Below are positions 41,812-51,043 of a DNA stretch of 64,000 nucleotides, piece by piece. The DNA comes from Leptofilum sp965223525 (GTDB lineage Bacteria > Chloroflexota > Anaerolineae > Promineifilales > Promineifilaceae). The stretch spans positions 1,612,001 to 1,676,000 of the forward strand of contig NZ_CBDCWX010000005.1 in assembly GCF_965223525.1 (NCBI RefSeq). Direction: 5' to 3'. Both the position numbers and the translations under genes were made by a program. How positions within the stretch are numbered: the stretch's first letter is position 1; every line of letters starts with the position of its first letter. The notes beneath the pieces were generated by a model. The model saw only the letters and a list, made by a program, of their open reading frames with translations. It made no database searches and was not told where the DNA came from.

Positions 41812-44800
41812 ATGAACCAGCGCTTACGTTTTTTGCTCATTTGCTTTGCCATCTTTACCATTTTGGCTGCTTGTCAGGGGGAGGATTCAACGCCGCCAAC
41901 GCCCGCACTGAACGGAGAAGCGGCCGTTTCCACCCAGCCCACACCGTCCATTGCCAACCGTACAGAGACAGTTGAAAGTGCGGAACCCACGGCCGTTCCT
42001 GATTATCTCGCCTGGGAATATGTGGGTGACAGTGACTCTGGTGATCTGCCGCCCTACGAACCACTGCTGATTCGCTTTAACCAGCCGATGGCGGTCTCAT
42101 TGCCTCGTCCCCTGCGCTTTTCCCCACCCGTGAGTGGCGAATTTAAGTGGAGCGATAACCGCACCCTGCTCACCTTCACCCCCAACAGTGCCTTTAGCAG
42201 CAACCGAGTGTACCGGGTCGAGCTAGACCCCCGCCTGGAAAGCGAAACGGGCCTGAAGCCAACGTCCGTTACCTGGCAATTTCACACCCAATACAGCCCC
42301 CGCATTACCAGCCGCACGCCCAACAGCCTCACTCTTACCGAGCGGCAGCCCAGCTTTGATCTCACCTTCATTCGCGCCATGAACCACGAATCCGTAGCTG
42401 AGGCGTTGCAAATGGAGCCGGCTGTGCCTTACGAACTGGCTTGGAATGATGACATTCTCACCCTCAGCCTCGCCGAGCCGCTGGATTTTGAAACTGAATA
42501 CACCTTCACCATTGCCAACAGCGCTGCCGATGCGGACGGCCGTCGTCTGGCGCAACCTTACAGTTGGACGGTTCAGTTAGCCAGGGCAGTGAATGCCATC
42601 TCCTGGCCCACTGCCGCCAACCACCTGGCCCCCATCACCATCCAGTTCAACTACCCCATGAACCGCGCCAGTGTCAGCAGCGCACTCAAAATCGAGCCTG
42701 CCATTAGCGGCAAGTTTGCCTGGAACGATGATGACACTCGCGTCGAGCTAACGCCAAACAGCCAGCTTCCCGCCGACACTGCCTACACCCTTAGCTTTAG
42801 CGATGACCTGCGCGACGCCGCTGGTTTTAACATTCCCGCGCCAGAAGCGATGGCATTCACCACGTCGCCTGTCATCATCTCTGCCACGCCGCGCGGCAGC
42901 AGCAATCACCCCGCTGGCACCATCAGAATTCGTTTTGATCGGCTCATGGATGCCGCCACCACTGAGGCTGCTTTCCAAATTGAACCAGCCACCACTGGTA
43001 GCTTCCATTGGGAAGAAACCACGCTCATTTTCACGCCAGAAGATGGCTATCTGGCCGAAAACAGCCGCTACACCATCACCGTTGCCGACACCGCTCTTAG
43101 TGCCGACGGCCAGCAAATCATGAACAGAGCCTACAGCTGGGAATTCAGCACCAAAGAGCTGGAAGATGTGGCCAACTTTGGCTACGGTCCCAATGCCCAG
43201 GTTTTGGATATGAACGGCCGTCGTGCCATTCAGTTCCAGGCATTTCGCCGTAGCGAACTCCAGTTTGAATTTGAGCTATACCAGCTCACCATGCCCCAAT
43301 TTTTAGATCGCTACAGCTCCGGTTTTCACGGCTGGCTGTGGCAAGATCAGGGGGATGAGGGCATCAATTTGGACGGCACGGAGCTGGTGGCCGCATGGCA
43401 GATGACCAGCACCGATCCGCTGCAAGAGTGGGCCAACGTGCAAGAAACCATCCTGCCCGATGAGATCGGCCCTGGCCTCTACATCCTCAACCTCATCGCG
43501 GGCAATGTGAACGACCAGCTCATCCTCATCGTGACAGAAAACGTGGTGGCGGTGAAGCAGGCAGACGAGCAGCTGCTGGTTTGGGTAACAGACATCAACG
43601 ACGCGCCCGTGCCCAATACGGCCGTAACCATCTACGCACGCAATGGCAATGTTTTGGCTAGCGGGCAGGCTAACGAAGAGGGTTTGTTTGCTACTGAACT
43701 GCTACCGTTTGAAGAAGGTGGCCCGCCCGCCACAGAGCCACTCATCGTGGCGGCGCAGGTGGGTGACGACGTAACGCTCACCGGACTTTCTGGCGAGTGG
43801 CAAAGCAGCAGCGGCCAGTACGATTGGCAATCCCGCCGACCCCGTGACGCCCAATCTGCTGCCTTCGTCTTCACAGAACGGCCGATTTACAAACCGGGCC
43901 AAACCGTCTACTTCAAAGCCATCCTGCGCCTGGACGATGATGCTCTGCTCTCCGTGCCGCCGGAAGGAACGGCCGTTACCATTCGCATTCGTGATGCCCG
44001 CAACAACGTCGTGCAAACCCAAGAACTTACCACCAACGGCTTTGGCACCGTCAACGGCAGCTTCCAGATTGCCGAAGGCGCAACGCTGGGCGTCTATACC
44101 GTCGAGGCAACGCTGAACGGTGAGGCGCACAGCCAAATCTTTAAGGTAGAAGATTACCGCAAGCCTGATTACGACGTGAGCGTTACTACCGATGCCGCTG
44201 TTTACACTCAGGGCGACACGGTTGAGGTGACCGTAGACACCGCCTACTTCTTTGGCGAACCGGTAGTGAATGCAGAAATTACGCTGCGTCGCTTCCAGGT
44301 TGCGCCAGATTGGTACACGCCCGGCCTGTACAGTTGGTATGAGCTATACGGCGTGAGTAACTTGCGCGGCACGACGGATGAAAACGGCCGTGCCACCTTC
44401 AGCTTTCAACTGCGCGGCGATGGGCTGTACTTTGGCCAGCAAGATTGGCAAAGCAGTTTGGGCAAGGTGCAGTGGGGCATCGAAGCCACTGTAGACGACG
44501 GCAGCCGCCAAACCGTAAGCGGCCACGCCATCCTCACCATCTACGACGCGACCGAATACATCAGCGTGGATGCAGGCAGCTACGTGCAGGAACCAGGCGT
44601 TCCTTTTGCCGTCAACGCCACTGTGCAAACCATCTTCGATGAGCCAGTGGCCAATCGCCAACTGGAACTTACCCTGCGCCGCTGGAACCACAGCAGCTAC
44701 GAATACGACATTGTTGTTCAATCTGTTGCCCTCTCCACGAATGAAAACGGCCGTGCCAACCTCAACTTCACCATTGAAGAACCCGGCTACTACCAACTTC

Positions 44801-47613
44801 GCATCGCTGGCACAGACGGCCAGGGCGAGCCAATGCACTACAACACTTGGGTCTATGCTTTCAGCAACTTTTACTCAAGCTGGTACGGCAGCGACAGCGG
44901 GAACCTGAACATTGAAGCCGACCAGCCTGAATACCGTCCCGGCGATGTGGCTCAACTGCTGGTGGAATCCACCTTCAGTGGCCCCGCGCTGCTTACCGTA
45001 GAGCGCGGCACCATTCGTCGCCAGGAGCTGGTTGAGCTAACTGCCCCGGTCACCATGATTCCGCTCACCATCGAAGAAGGGGACGTGCCCAATGTGTACG
45101 TGGCTATCAATGCCTGGCAGGAGCAGGAAACCGAGCTAACGTCAAACACCAGCAGCAACCTGCCAGACAGTAACTTACTGACGAGTTATGTCAATTTGTC
45201 TGTGCCGGCATTTACCAAGCAGCTCAACGTGACGATTACGCCCGACCAGGCAGAGTACGCCCCTGGCGAAGAGGCAACCTTCACCGTGCGCGTTACCAAC
45301 TATCGCGGCGAGCCAGTTTCGGCCGAGGTGTCGCTGGCGTTGGTAGATGAGGCGATTTTTGCCCTCAGCCCAGAGCTAAATGGCGCGATGTACGACGATT
45401 TTTACTACGAGCGCAGCAGCATCGTGCGAACTTATAACGGCCTACAACCGATTCGCTACTTGTGGGAAGGTGGCTTTGGCGGTGGGGGTGATGGCGGACT
45501 TTCTGGTAATGGTCCGCGCCAGGATTTCCCAGACACGGCCGTTTGGGAACCTGTCCTGTACACCGATTTCAATGGTGAAGTGAGCGTTACCGTGACCCTG
45601 CCAGACAGCCTGACAAGCTGGCGCGCCACCGCCAAAGCTACCACGGCCGATACGCAGGTGGGCGAAGCGATTGCCAACGTCATTACCCGGCAAGATGTGA
45701 TTGTACGGCCGTTGCTGCCGCGCATTCTCACTGCTGGGGACACGATGGCTTTGTCTGCGATTGTGCATAATTACAGCGATGAGGCGCAGACGTTGGAGGT
45801 TACATTGGAGACTGGAGATTTGGGACTGGAGATTGGTGGGGAGGCGATGCAAACGATCATCATCCAGCCAGGGCAGCAGCAAATTGTGGGTTGGCCTGTG
45901 GATGCGGTCGAAGCAGGCAAGGTGGATGTGGTGATTACAGCCGTTCCCACCTTCGGTTCTGGGCCGGGAGATGCCATCCTGCTGCCGCTCACCATCCAGC
46001 CGCTGGCCGTGCCAGACGTAACCACCGAGGTGGGGCAGTTCACCAGCCAACACGCAACCACCGTCATCGTACCCGCCGATGCCCTGCCAATGAGCCAAGT
46101 GGAGCTGCAACTCAGCCGTTCTATTGCGGGCAGCCTGTTGGAAGGGTTGCAATATCTCACGGGATACCCCTACGGCTGCGTGGAGCAAACGATGAGCAAA
46201 GCGCTGCCCAACGCCGTCGTCGGGCGCGCTTTGAACCAGCTTGGCGTGACCAATCCCACGCTGCAAGCAGAGCTACCGGGGCAGATCAACGCCAGCATCC
46301 AGCGGCTCTATGGCTTCCAGCACACCGACGGCGGTTGGGGCTGGTGGTACGACGATGCCAGCCACGATTACCAGACGGCATGGGTCATCTTTGGCCTGGC
46401 CCAGGTTGCCGACGCAGGTTATGAAATTGATCCGGGCGTGATTGAGCGTGGCGTGAGCTGGCTAAACCAGGAACGGCCGTACATGGATAGTCGCACTCGC
46501 GCCTTTGCCTTGTACGCAATGGCTTTGGCCGGACTGCCCAACGAGGAAGCGACGTTGGCACTGCACCGTGACCGGGATGAACTGAACGGTGATGAGTTCA
46601 GCTTGGCTGCGCTGGCGCTGACGCTGCACACTATCGGCGAAGATGGGTTGGCGGCTGAACTATTGGCAGAGTTGGAGGAAACGGCCGTTTCCGAGAACAA
46701 CGACATCTATTGGGAAGGGTCATCTAGCGACGGTTACTACAATAATAAGGTCATGGCCTCCGATATCCGCACTACTGCCATCGCCCTGAGTGCCTATAGC
46801 CAGATTCAACCCAACAGCGAGTTAATCCCCGGCGCGGTGCGCTGGCTAATGGCTCAGCGGCGCAGCCAGGGTTGGGGCAGCACCAACGAAACTTCTTTCG
46901 CCATCCTAGGCCTGACGGATCACCTGCTGGCGACCAGCTTTAACGAAGCCGTTGCCAGCACAGGCTATACGGTGCAGGTGAACGGCGAAACGGTGGCCAG
47001 CGGTACGCTTGATCGCGGCGCACCAGCCGTTTCCCTAACAATTCCAATAGACAATTTGCAGGTAGGTGAAAATGAGATTGTACTGACCCAAGACGGTGGG
47101 GGACGACTCTACTTTGTGCTGAACGGCCGTATGTTCCTCCCGCGCGAACAGATTGAAGCAGCAGGCAATGTGCAAATCACCCGCACCTACCTGGATGCAG
47201 AGACGGGCGAGCTGCTAGAGACTATCGAGCCGGGACAGTTGGTGGAAGTGCGTCTGAAGGTAGATTTGCCTAGTCAGGGCAGCTACATCATCATCGAAGA
47301 CCAGCTACCTGGTGGCCTGGAAGCACTCAACGAAGGCTTGGCGATCACCAGCCATGCGGTGGATGCGTATTCGTACGGTAGCCCAACTTACTCCTGGCAA
47401 GAGCTAGGCTACAACTACAAAGAGGTTCGTGGGGATCGGGTGACTTTCTTCATCACGGAGGTGGACGGCCGTCCCCGCACTATCACTTACATGGCTCGCG
47501 CCACCCAAACGGGCAGCTTCACCGCCATGCCCGCCGAGGTGTATGCGATGTACGATGCAACAGTTTGGGGCCGTTCTGCCAGCGACCAGATTGTGATTGC
47601 ATTCCCAGAATGA
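41812..47613 (+). CDS. Alpha-2-macroglobulin-like lipoprotein with thioester
   Basis: Protease trap of 1933 residues. A lipobox LAAC ends at Cys21, so the protein is lipid anchored. Four Big_5/Ig-like domains (about 65-450) precede the MG domains; the bait/ANA region is followed by the thioester motif YGCVEQT near 1451-1457, and the TED helical region, then the C-terminal MG10 and receptor-like domain. Bacterial relatives (YfhM/ECAM type) usually have a PBP1C partner; none is adjacent. Twelve or more ACGGCCGT copies lie inside. Upstream ribosome site GGGGGT. Confidence 0.9.
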   Translation: MNQRLRFLLICFAIFTILAACQGEDSTPPTPALNGEAAVSTQPTPSIANRTETVESAEPTAVPDYLAWEYVGDSDSGDLPPYEPLLIRFNQPMAVSLPRPLRFSPPVSGEFKWSDNRTLLTFTPNSAFSSNRVYRVELDPRLESETGLKPTSVTWQFHTQYSPRITSRTPNSLTLTERQPSFDLTFIRAMNHESVAEALQMEPAVPYELAWNDDILTLSLAEPLDFETEYTFTIANSAADADGRRLAQPYSWTVQLARAVNAISWPTAANHLAPITIQFNYPMNRASVSSALKIEPAISGKFAWNDDDTRVELTPNSQLPADTAYTLSFSDDLRDAAGFNIPAPEAMAFTTSPVIISATPRGSSNHPAGTIRIRFDRLMDAATTEAAFQIEPATTGSFHWEETTLIFTPEDGYLAENSRYTITVADTALSADGQQIMNRAYSWEFSTKELEDVANFGYGPNAQVLDMNGRRAIQFQAFRRSELQFEFELYQLTMPQFLDRYSSGFHGWLWQDQGDEGINLDGTELVAAWQMTSTDPLQEWANVQETILPDEIGPGLYILNLIAGNVNDQLILIVTENVVAVKQADEQLLVWVTDINDAPVPNTAVTIYARNGNVLASGQANEEGLFATELLPFEEGGPPATEPLIVAAQVGDDVTLTGLSGEWQSSSGQYDWQSRRPRDAQSAAFVFTERPIYKPGQTVYFKAILRLDDDALLSVPPEGTAVTIRIRDARNNVVQTQELTTNGFGTVNGSFQIAEGATLGVYTVEATLNGEAHSQIFKVEDYRKPDYDVSVTTDAAVYTQGDTVEVTVDTAYFFGEPVVNAEITLRRFQVAPDWYTPGLYSWYELYGVSNLRGTTDENGRATFSFQLRGDGLYFGQQDWQSSLGKVQWGIEATVDDGSRQTVSGHAILTIYDATEYISVDAGSYVQEPGVPFAVNATVQTIFDEPVANRQLELTLRRWNHSSYEYDIVVQSVALSTNENGRANLNFTIEEPGYYQLRIAGTDGQGEPMHYNTWVYAFSNFYSSWYGSDSGNLNIEADQPEYRPGDVAQLLVESTFSGPALLTVERGTIRRQELVELTAPVTMIPLTIEEGDVPNVYVAINAWQEQETELTSNTSSNLPDSNLLTSYVNLSVPAFTKQLNVTITPDQAEYAPGEEATFTVRVTNYRGEPVSAEVSLALVDEAIFALSPELNGAMYDDFYYERSSIVRTYNGLQPIRYLWEGGFGGGGDGGLSGNGPRQDFPDTAVWEPVLYTDFNGEVSVTVTLPDSLTSWRATAKATTADTQVGEAIANVITRQDVIVRPLLPRILTAGDTMALSAIVHNYSDEAQTLEVTLETGDLGLEIGGEAMQTIIIQPGQQQIVGWPVDAVEAGKVDVVITAVPTFGSGPGDAILLPLTIQPLAVPDVTTEVGQFTSQHATTVIVPADALPMSQVELQLSRSIAGSLLEGLQYLTGYPYGCVEQTMSKALPNAVVGRALNQLGVTNPTLQAELPGQINASIQRLYGFQHTDGGWGWWYDDASHDYQTAWVIFGLAQVADAGYEIDPGVIERGVSWLNQERPYMDSRTRAFALYAMALAGLPNEEATLALHRDRDELNGDEFSLAALALTLHTIGEDGLAAELLAELEETAVSENNDIYWEGSSSDGYYNNKVMASDIRTTAIALSAYSQIQPNSELIPGAVRWLMAQRRSQGWGSTNETSFAILGLTDHLLATSFNEAVASTGYTVQVNGETVASGTLDRGAPAVSLTIPIDNLQVGENEIVLTQDGGGRLYFVLNGRMFLPREQIEAAGNVQITRTYLDAETGELLETIEPGQLVEVRLKVDLPSQGSYIIIEDQLPGGLEALNEGLAITSHAVDAYSYGSPTYSWQELGYNYKEVRGDRVTFFITEVDGRPRTITYMARATQTGSFTAMPAEVYAMYDATVWGRSASDQIVIAFPE
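45793..45840. repeat. Heptamer-type repeat within the alpha-2-macroglobulin coding frame
   Basis: Repeated GGAGA(C/T)T-like units (TTGGAGACTGGAGATTTGGG, then GACTGGAGATTGG) match the intergenic family at 8311-8353. In frame they encode LETGDLGLEIGG, so repeat sequence appears to have entered the gene without shifting it. Confidence 0.45.
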
Positions 47614-47621
47614 TCGGGTAG

Positions 47622-47683
47622 GGGCGAGGCAGCGCGGATTTAGCCCTGCTCAGCGAAGCAACGTTACCCGCGCTGCCTCGCCC
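47622..47683 (+). terminator. Long hairpin downstream of the alpha-2-macroglobulin gene
   Basis: GGGCGAGGCAGCGCGG at 47622-47637 and its exact reverse complement at 47668-47683 form a perfect 16-bp stem with a 30-base loop, nine bases past the stop. It is GC-rich but has only a weak T tail. Confidence 0.55.
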
Positions 47684-47956
47684 AAATCTTACACAAACAA
47701 TCGTTTGCAATTGGCAAAATATCTGGTAATTGCAACCAGGGCGAGGCGTTTGGAAAGAGCCGACCAACCCTGGTAGCAACGGCCGTTGCCAAACCTTTCA
47801 AACAATATTTACCGGAAAATCAATCTTTGCACCGTTTAACCATAGTGAAGGCGGTGCAATTTTTCTTTAGGGGTAGAGAAACACCGTATTCCCTAGCAAA
47901 AACTGTGCCGACCCTCAATGTATCCACTCTTTTACAGTATGTTTGGAGGTATTGTC

Positions 47957-49333
47957 ATGTTAAACAATGTTGTTGTTGAAAATGGTGTGAATGAAGCGGT
48001 AGCCCAGCGAACGGCCGTCATTAACCCTTACGCTCTGGCCGAACTAGTTGTTAATCAGCGTATCAACTGGAAGGAAGTGCCCGATGTCCCCCGGCTGTTA
48101 GAAGATATTTTGCAGACACCCTACGAAGAACTGTTTGATCCAATTTATGAAGGTCCACTTTACATGGGCCTGCGCCTTAACGAAAAGTTGCAAATTGAAC
48201 CAGTTCGCTCCCCGCTTCTGGATGTTGAGGTCAAAGTTGACGTCAGTGATTTAGAAGTAACCCTCGATACTGAACAGATTCACAAACTGGCTGATCTTGG
48301 CCCCCGATTTGCAGTTGAAGATGTTGGCACCATTCCTGTTGTGCGTGCGGAGGTTGCCAATTTGAATTACCTTCACCTCGTTTTGCGCCTGCCAGACAAA
48401 GAGCGCTGGCAGCGACTGGCCCAACTGTTTACCAAGGAGATTGTTGAGACCGTAGCACCAGACCCGGAGGAGCGAGGTCAATCAAAGGATTGGACACCGC
48501 CCAACGGCACCTGGGGTGACGGCGGACGATTTTTCAATGAAACCGCCGAATTCTTCGATCCGATCCAGGGCGCTGTGGCCAACTGTTACTATATTGCCGC
48601 CTTATCGGCCGTTGCCTGGGCCATGCCCAAGCACATCAAGCATATGACCCGTGCTACCGGCCTCGGACAGGAACAATTTACTAACGCAGTTAACTTTTAC
48701 AAGCCAGATAGCAACGGTACGCTTGACAAAGAAATTGAAGTCACCGAGAGGGTTCCGCTGAACGCGAGCGGAAACTTTATCTATGCACGCTCCAGCGAAG
48801 CAGGCGAAATTTGGCCTGCGGTCTACGAAAAAGCGTACGCCAAGCTGGCAACAGGCACTTCTGGCGATCAGCCAGACATAACAGCCACGGCATGGGGTGA
48901 TTGTGTATGGGCAACAGCGCAGCTAACTGGGGGCAAACGTCACTACTACAACACAACTAATTACTCTAGTGACGAACTGTGGAATCTAGTTCGCGCCAAT
49001 TCGCTAAGTCGGCGTACGTTCAATCCCATGACCAGTTGGACGTACTCCTCTGGGACAGCGTCGAAGAAAAAGATTGTGTACGGCGATGCCAACATTGTAG
49101 CTTCACACTGCTATACAGTTTTGGGTTGGGAATATCGCAACGACCGCAAATACATTATTCTGCGTAACCCATGGGGCCAAACCGAGGCAACGGTGCAAAC
49201 TCTGAATGGCACGGTTTGGTTGTATGACATTAGTTGGTGGCGACCCATCACGATGGCAGACATTGACGGCACATTTGCAATTGAAGCATCAGCGTTCAAG
49301 ACTTATTTTGCTGGTTTAGGTGTAGTTAAGTAA
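47957..49333 (+). CDS. Calpain-like (family C2) cysteine peptidase
   Basis: 458 residues. The C-terminal half has the calpain triad in order: Cys in GAVANCYYIAALSA (residue 210), His in IVASHCYTVLGW (384) and Asn in LRNPWG (404). The first 190 residues are a separate domain with no EF hand seen, so calcium control is not evident. Bacterial calpains are uncommon and their substrates mostly unknown. No signal peptide was seen. ATG follows GGAGG. It follows the alpha-2-macroglobulin gene, possibly a coincidence. Confidence 0.85.
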   Translation: MLNNVVVENGVNEAVAQRTAVINPYALAELVVNQRINWKEVPDVPRLLEDILQTPYEELFDPIYEGPLYMGLRLNEKLQIEPVRSPLLDVEVKVDVSDLEVTLDTEQIHKLADLGPRFAVEDVGTIPVVRAEVANLNYLHLVLRLPDKERWQRLAQLFTKEIVETVAPDPEERGQSKDWTPPNGTWGDGGRFFNETAEFFDPIQGAVANCYYIAALSAVAWAMPKHIKHMTRATGLGQEQFTNAVNFYKPDSNGTLDKEIEVTERVPLNASGNFIYARSSEAGEIWPAVYEKAYAKLATGTSGDQPDITATAWGDCVWATAQLTGGKRHYYNTTNYSSDELWNLVRANSLSRRTFNPMTSWTYSSGTASKKKIVYGDANIVASHCYTVLGWEYRNDRKYIILRNPWGQTEATVQTLNGTVWLYDISWWRPITMADIDGTFAIEASAFKTYFAGLGVVK

Positions 49334-49361
49334 TCTCTGCCTAAATACTTGTCCGAATATT

Positions 49362-49401
49362 AGCCACAGGCTTGTACTGAGCAAAGTAGAAGCCTGTGGC
49401 T
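49362..49401 (+). terminator. Rho-independent terminator of the calpain-like gene
   Basis: AGCCACAGGCTT (49362-49373) pairs perfectly with AAGCCTGTGGCT (49390-49401), 16-base loop, then TTCTTAATT. It is also near the stop of the convergent TPR gene. Confidence 0.65.
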
Positions 49402-49404
49402 TTC

Positions 49405-49896
49405 TTAATTCATTTTGGCTAGAAGTGCCGTGAGCGCCCAATGGGCGGGCAAATAAAATGGATCTTCAACGAGGGCCTGTTTGTAATGCTGCATGGCGGT
49501 TTGATATTTGCCTAAATTTTGGTATGCCCGGCCTAAATTCATATACGGAAATTGGCGCGTTTCATAGCGGGGGGCTTTGGTGGCTTTTTTCAGCCACGGA
49601 ATCGCTTCTTTCCACTTTTCCTTGTCAATCAAGTAGGCGCCGATGTCGTTGTATGGGTTGCCATAGCTGGGGTCAACCTCAATAGCTTGCTGGCACAGGG
49701 CAATTGCCTTTTCTGTATGCCCAATTTGGCTGTAGGTCCAGCCAAGAAATGTGTATGCTTCGGCCGTAGGGTAGGTGGCGATGGAGCGTTTGTATAGCAC
49801 AATAGCATCACCATACTCGCTGTCCATTTGCTTGCGGTATGCTCGCTCAAAATAAACCTTCGCTTTTTCGCGGGTAATCTCGTCGTCGCTGGCCAT
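49405..49896 (-). CDS. TPR-repeat protein
   Basis: 163 residues built of about four tetratricopeptide repeats with the usual Ala/Gly/Tyr spacing (AEAYTFLGWTYSQIGHTEKAI; NPYNDIGAYLIDKEKWKEAI; FPYMNLGRAYQNLGKYQTAM). Such modules bind other proteins. No signal peptide or TM. It is convergent with the calpain-like gene and may share the terminator. No partner indicated. Confidence 0.85.
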   Translation of the reverse strand: MASDDEITREKAKVYFERAYRKQMDSEYGDAIVLYKRSIATYPTAEAYTFLGWTYSQIGHTEKAIALCQQAIEVDPSYGNPYNDIGAYLIDKEKWKEAIPWLKKATKAPRYETRQFPYMNLGRAYQNLGKYQTAMQHYKQALVEDPFYLPAHWALTALLAKMN

Positions 49897-49920
49897 GGGG
49901 CAAGTTTAGCAAGGGGGAAG

Positions 49921-50010
49921 GATGTTTCCAAGTGTTTACGTGTTCAAGTTTTCAAGTGTACAGGCGGCCAGCTGGCGAGTGGGCGAGTGGACTTGAAAAC
50001 CTGAATAGTT
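49921..50010. repeat. Low-complexity repeat (TTCAAGT units)
   Basis: Tandem TTTCAAGT/GTTTACGTGTTC words at the left face ACTTGAAAACCTGAA at the right; GGCGAGTGGGCGAGTGG is a direct repeat between them. It fills the gap between the TPR and HAD genes. Confidence 0.55.
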
Positions 50011-50020
50011 GAGCGCCTGA

Positions 50021-50767
50021 TCACAACTCCCAGGAATCTAACAACGGTAGTAGCTCTGCCAAGTTTTGGATTTCGGCGTCTGGTTCGACGCCATCTGGTT
50101 TGTGGAACCGCTGGCTGGAGGGGAAGTGGATGGTTCGCATTCCGGCGGCGTGTCCGCCTACTATGTCGCTGGCTGGGTCGTCTCCAACGTAAACGGCCGT
50201 TTCCGCCCCCATCCCCAGCGCATCCAACACATGCAAAAAGGGATCTGCATTCGGTTTCCACTTGTTCACGTCGGCTGAAAAGACGGTGGCATCAAAATGT
50301 GCCAGCAAACCAAAGCGAGCCATATCTTCTTTGTGCATCTCGCCGGGGAACATGGTGTTAGAAACCAGACCCACTTTGTAGCCTGCGGATTTTACGGCCG
50401 TTACCGCCTTAACCGCCCCCTCAATGACAAACGCCTGCTGCTGAATGGCACCGCCGTAAGCATCTGCTGCCGCCAGTAAATCATCATTGCTAAAACTATT
50501 AACGCCCAACGCCGCCAGCGACTCTCCGATGAGGGCGTGAACCTGCAAATTGGCCGTCGTGCGTGTGGCTGCTTGCCACATGCGGGGCAGATTGGCAAAG
50601 CCAGCGTCACGGAACTGGGCAAATGGAGGTAGGGCACGGCCGTTTTCCACCAAAATCTCATACGCAGCAGCAAAACCCGGCGTCTCCAGCTCCGGCCAAT
50701 GTTCATATTTCCCCGCATACTCAATCAGCGTCCCGCCCAAATCGAAAATTACAGTTTCAACAGCCAA
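50021..50767 (-). CDS. HAD-superfamily hydrolase
   Basis: Phosphatase-like enzyme of about 248 residues. HAD motifs: motif I VIFDLGGTL near 5-13 with Gly in the second-Asp position (the nucleophile Asp is present; the usual D at +2 is Gly), motif II VSNT, motif III Lys in WKPNADPFL, motif IV YVGDDPASD. The missing general acid Asp hints at a weak phosphatase or phosphotransferase. TTG at 50767 is chosen because AAGGAG stands just upstream; the ATG at 50791 would be in repeat DNA. Confidence 0.75.
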   Translation of the reverse strand: MAVETVIFDLGGTLIEYAGKYEHWPELETPGFAAAYEILVENGRALPPFAQFRDAGFANLPRMWQAATRTTANLQVHALIGESLAALGVNSFSNDDLLAAADAYGGAIQQQAFVIEGAVKAVTAVKSAGYKVGLVSNTMFPGEMHKEDMARFGLLAHFDATVFSADVNKWKPNADPFLHVLDALGMGAETAVYVGDDPASDIVGGHAAGMRTIHFPSSQRFHKPDGVEPDAEIQNLAELLPLLDSWEL

Positions 50768-50784
50768 AACAATCTCCTTGTGAA

Positions 50785-50855
50785 AATCCACAGATTACAC
50801 AGATTTATATTCTTTAATCTGTCTGTGTAATCTGCGAAATCTGTGGATAGATTTC
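50785..50855. repeat. Imperfect palindrome of the GATTACACAGATT family
   Basis: ATCCACAGATTACACAGATT faces AATCTGTCTGTGTAATCTG and AATCTGTGGAT. It lies at the 5' end of the HAD gene and upstream of the GntR promoter. Confidence 0.65.
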
Positions 50856-50907
50856 CTAAATGGTTACGGCAAAAAATAAGTTTAGCAAAAGTGATCCATT
50901 TTAGGTA

Positions 50908-50936
50908 TTGATATTGCTGTGTGGATATGGTACGAT
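50908..50936 (+). promoter_or_regulatory. Promoter for the GntR gene and operon
   Basis: TTGATA at 50908-50913 and TACGAT at 50931-50936, spacer 17. The inverted words TGATCCA (50892-50898) and TGGATCA (50965-50971) flank it and may be operator half-sites. Confidence 0.45.
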
Positions 50937-51043
50937 GTACAAACATTTGATTAATCTGATTTATTGGATCATTTGGATGAGTTTGCCCACACCCACTTCT
51001 ACATACTGCTTGTTTTTGCCTGTCTGTTACGGCCGTTTTCCCC

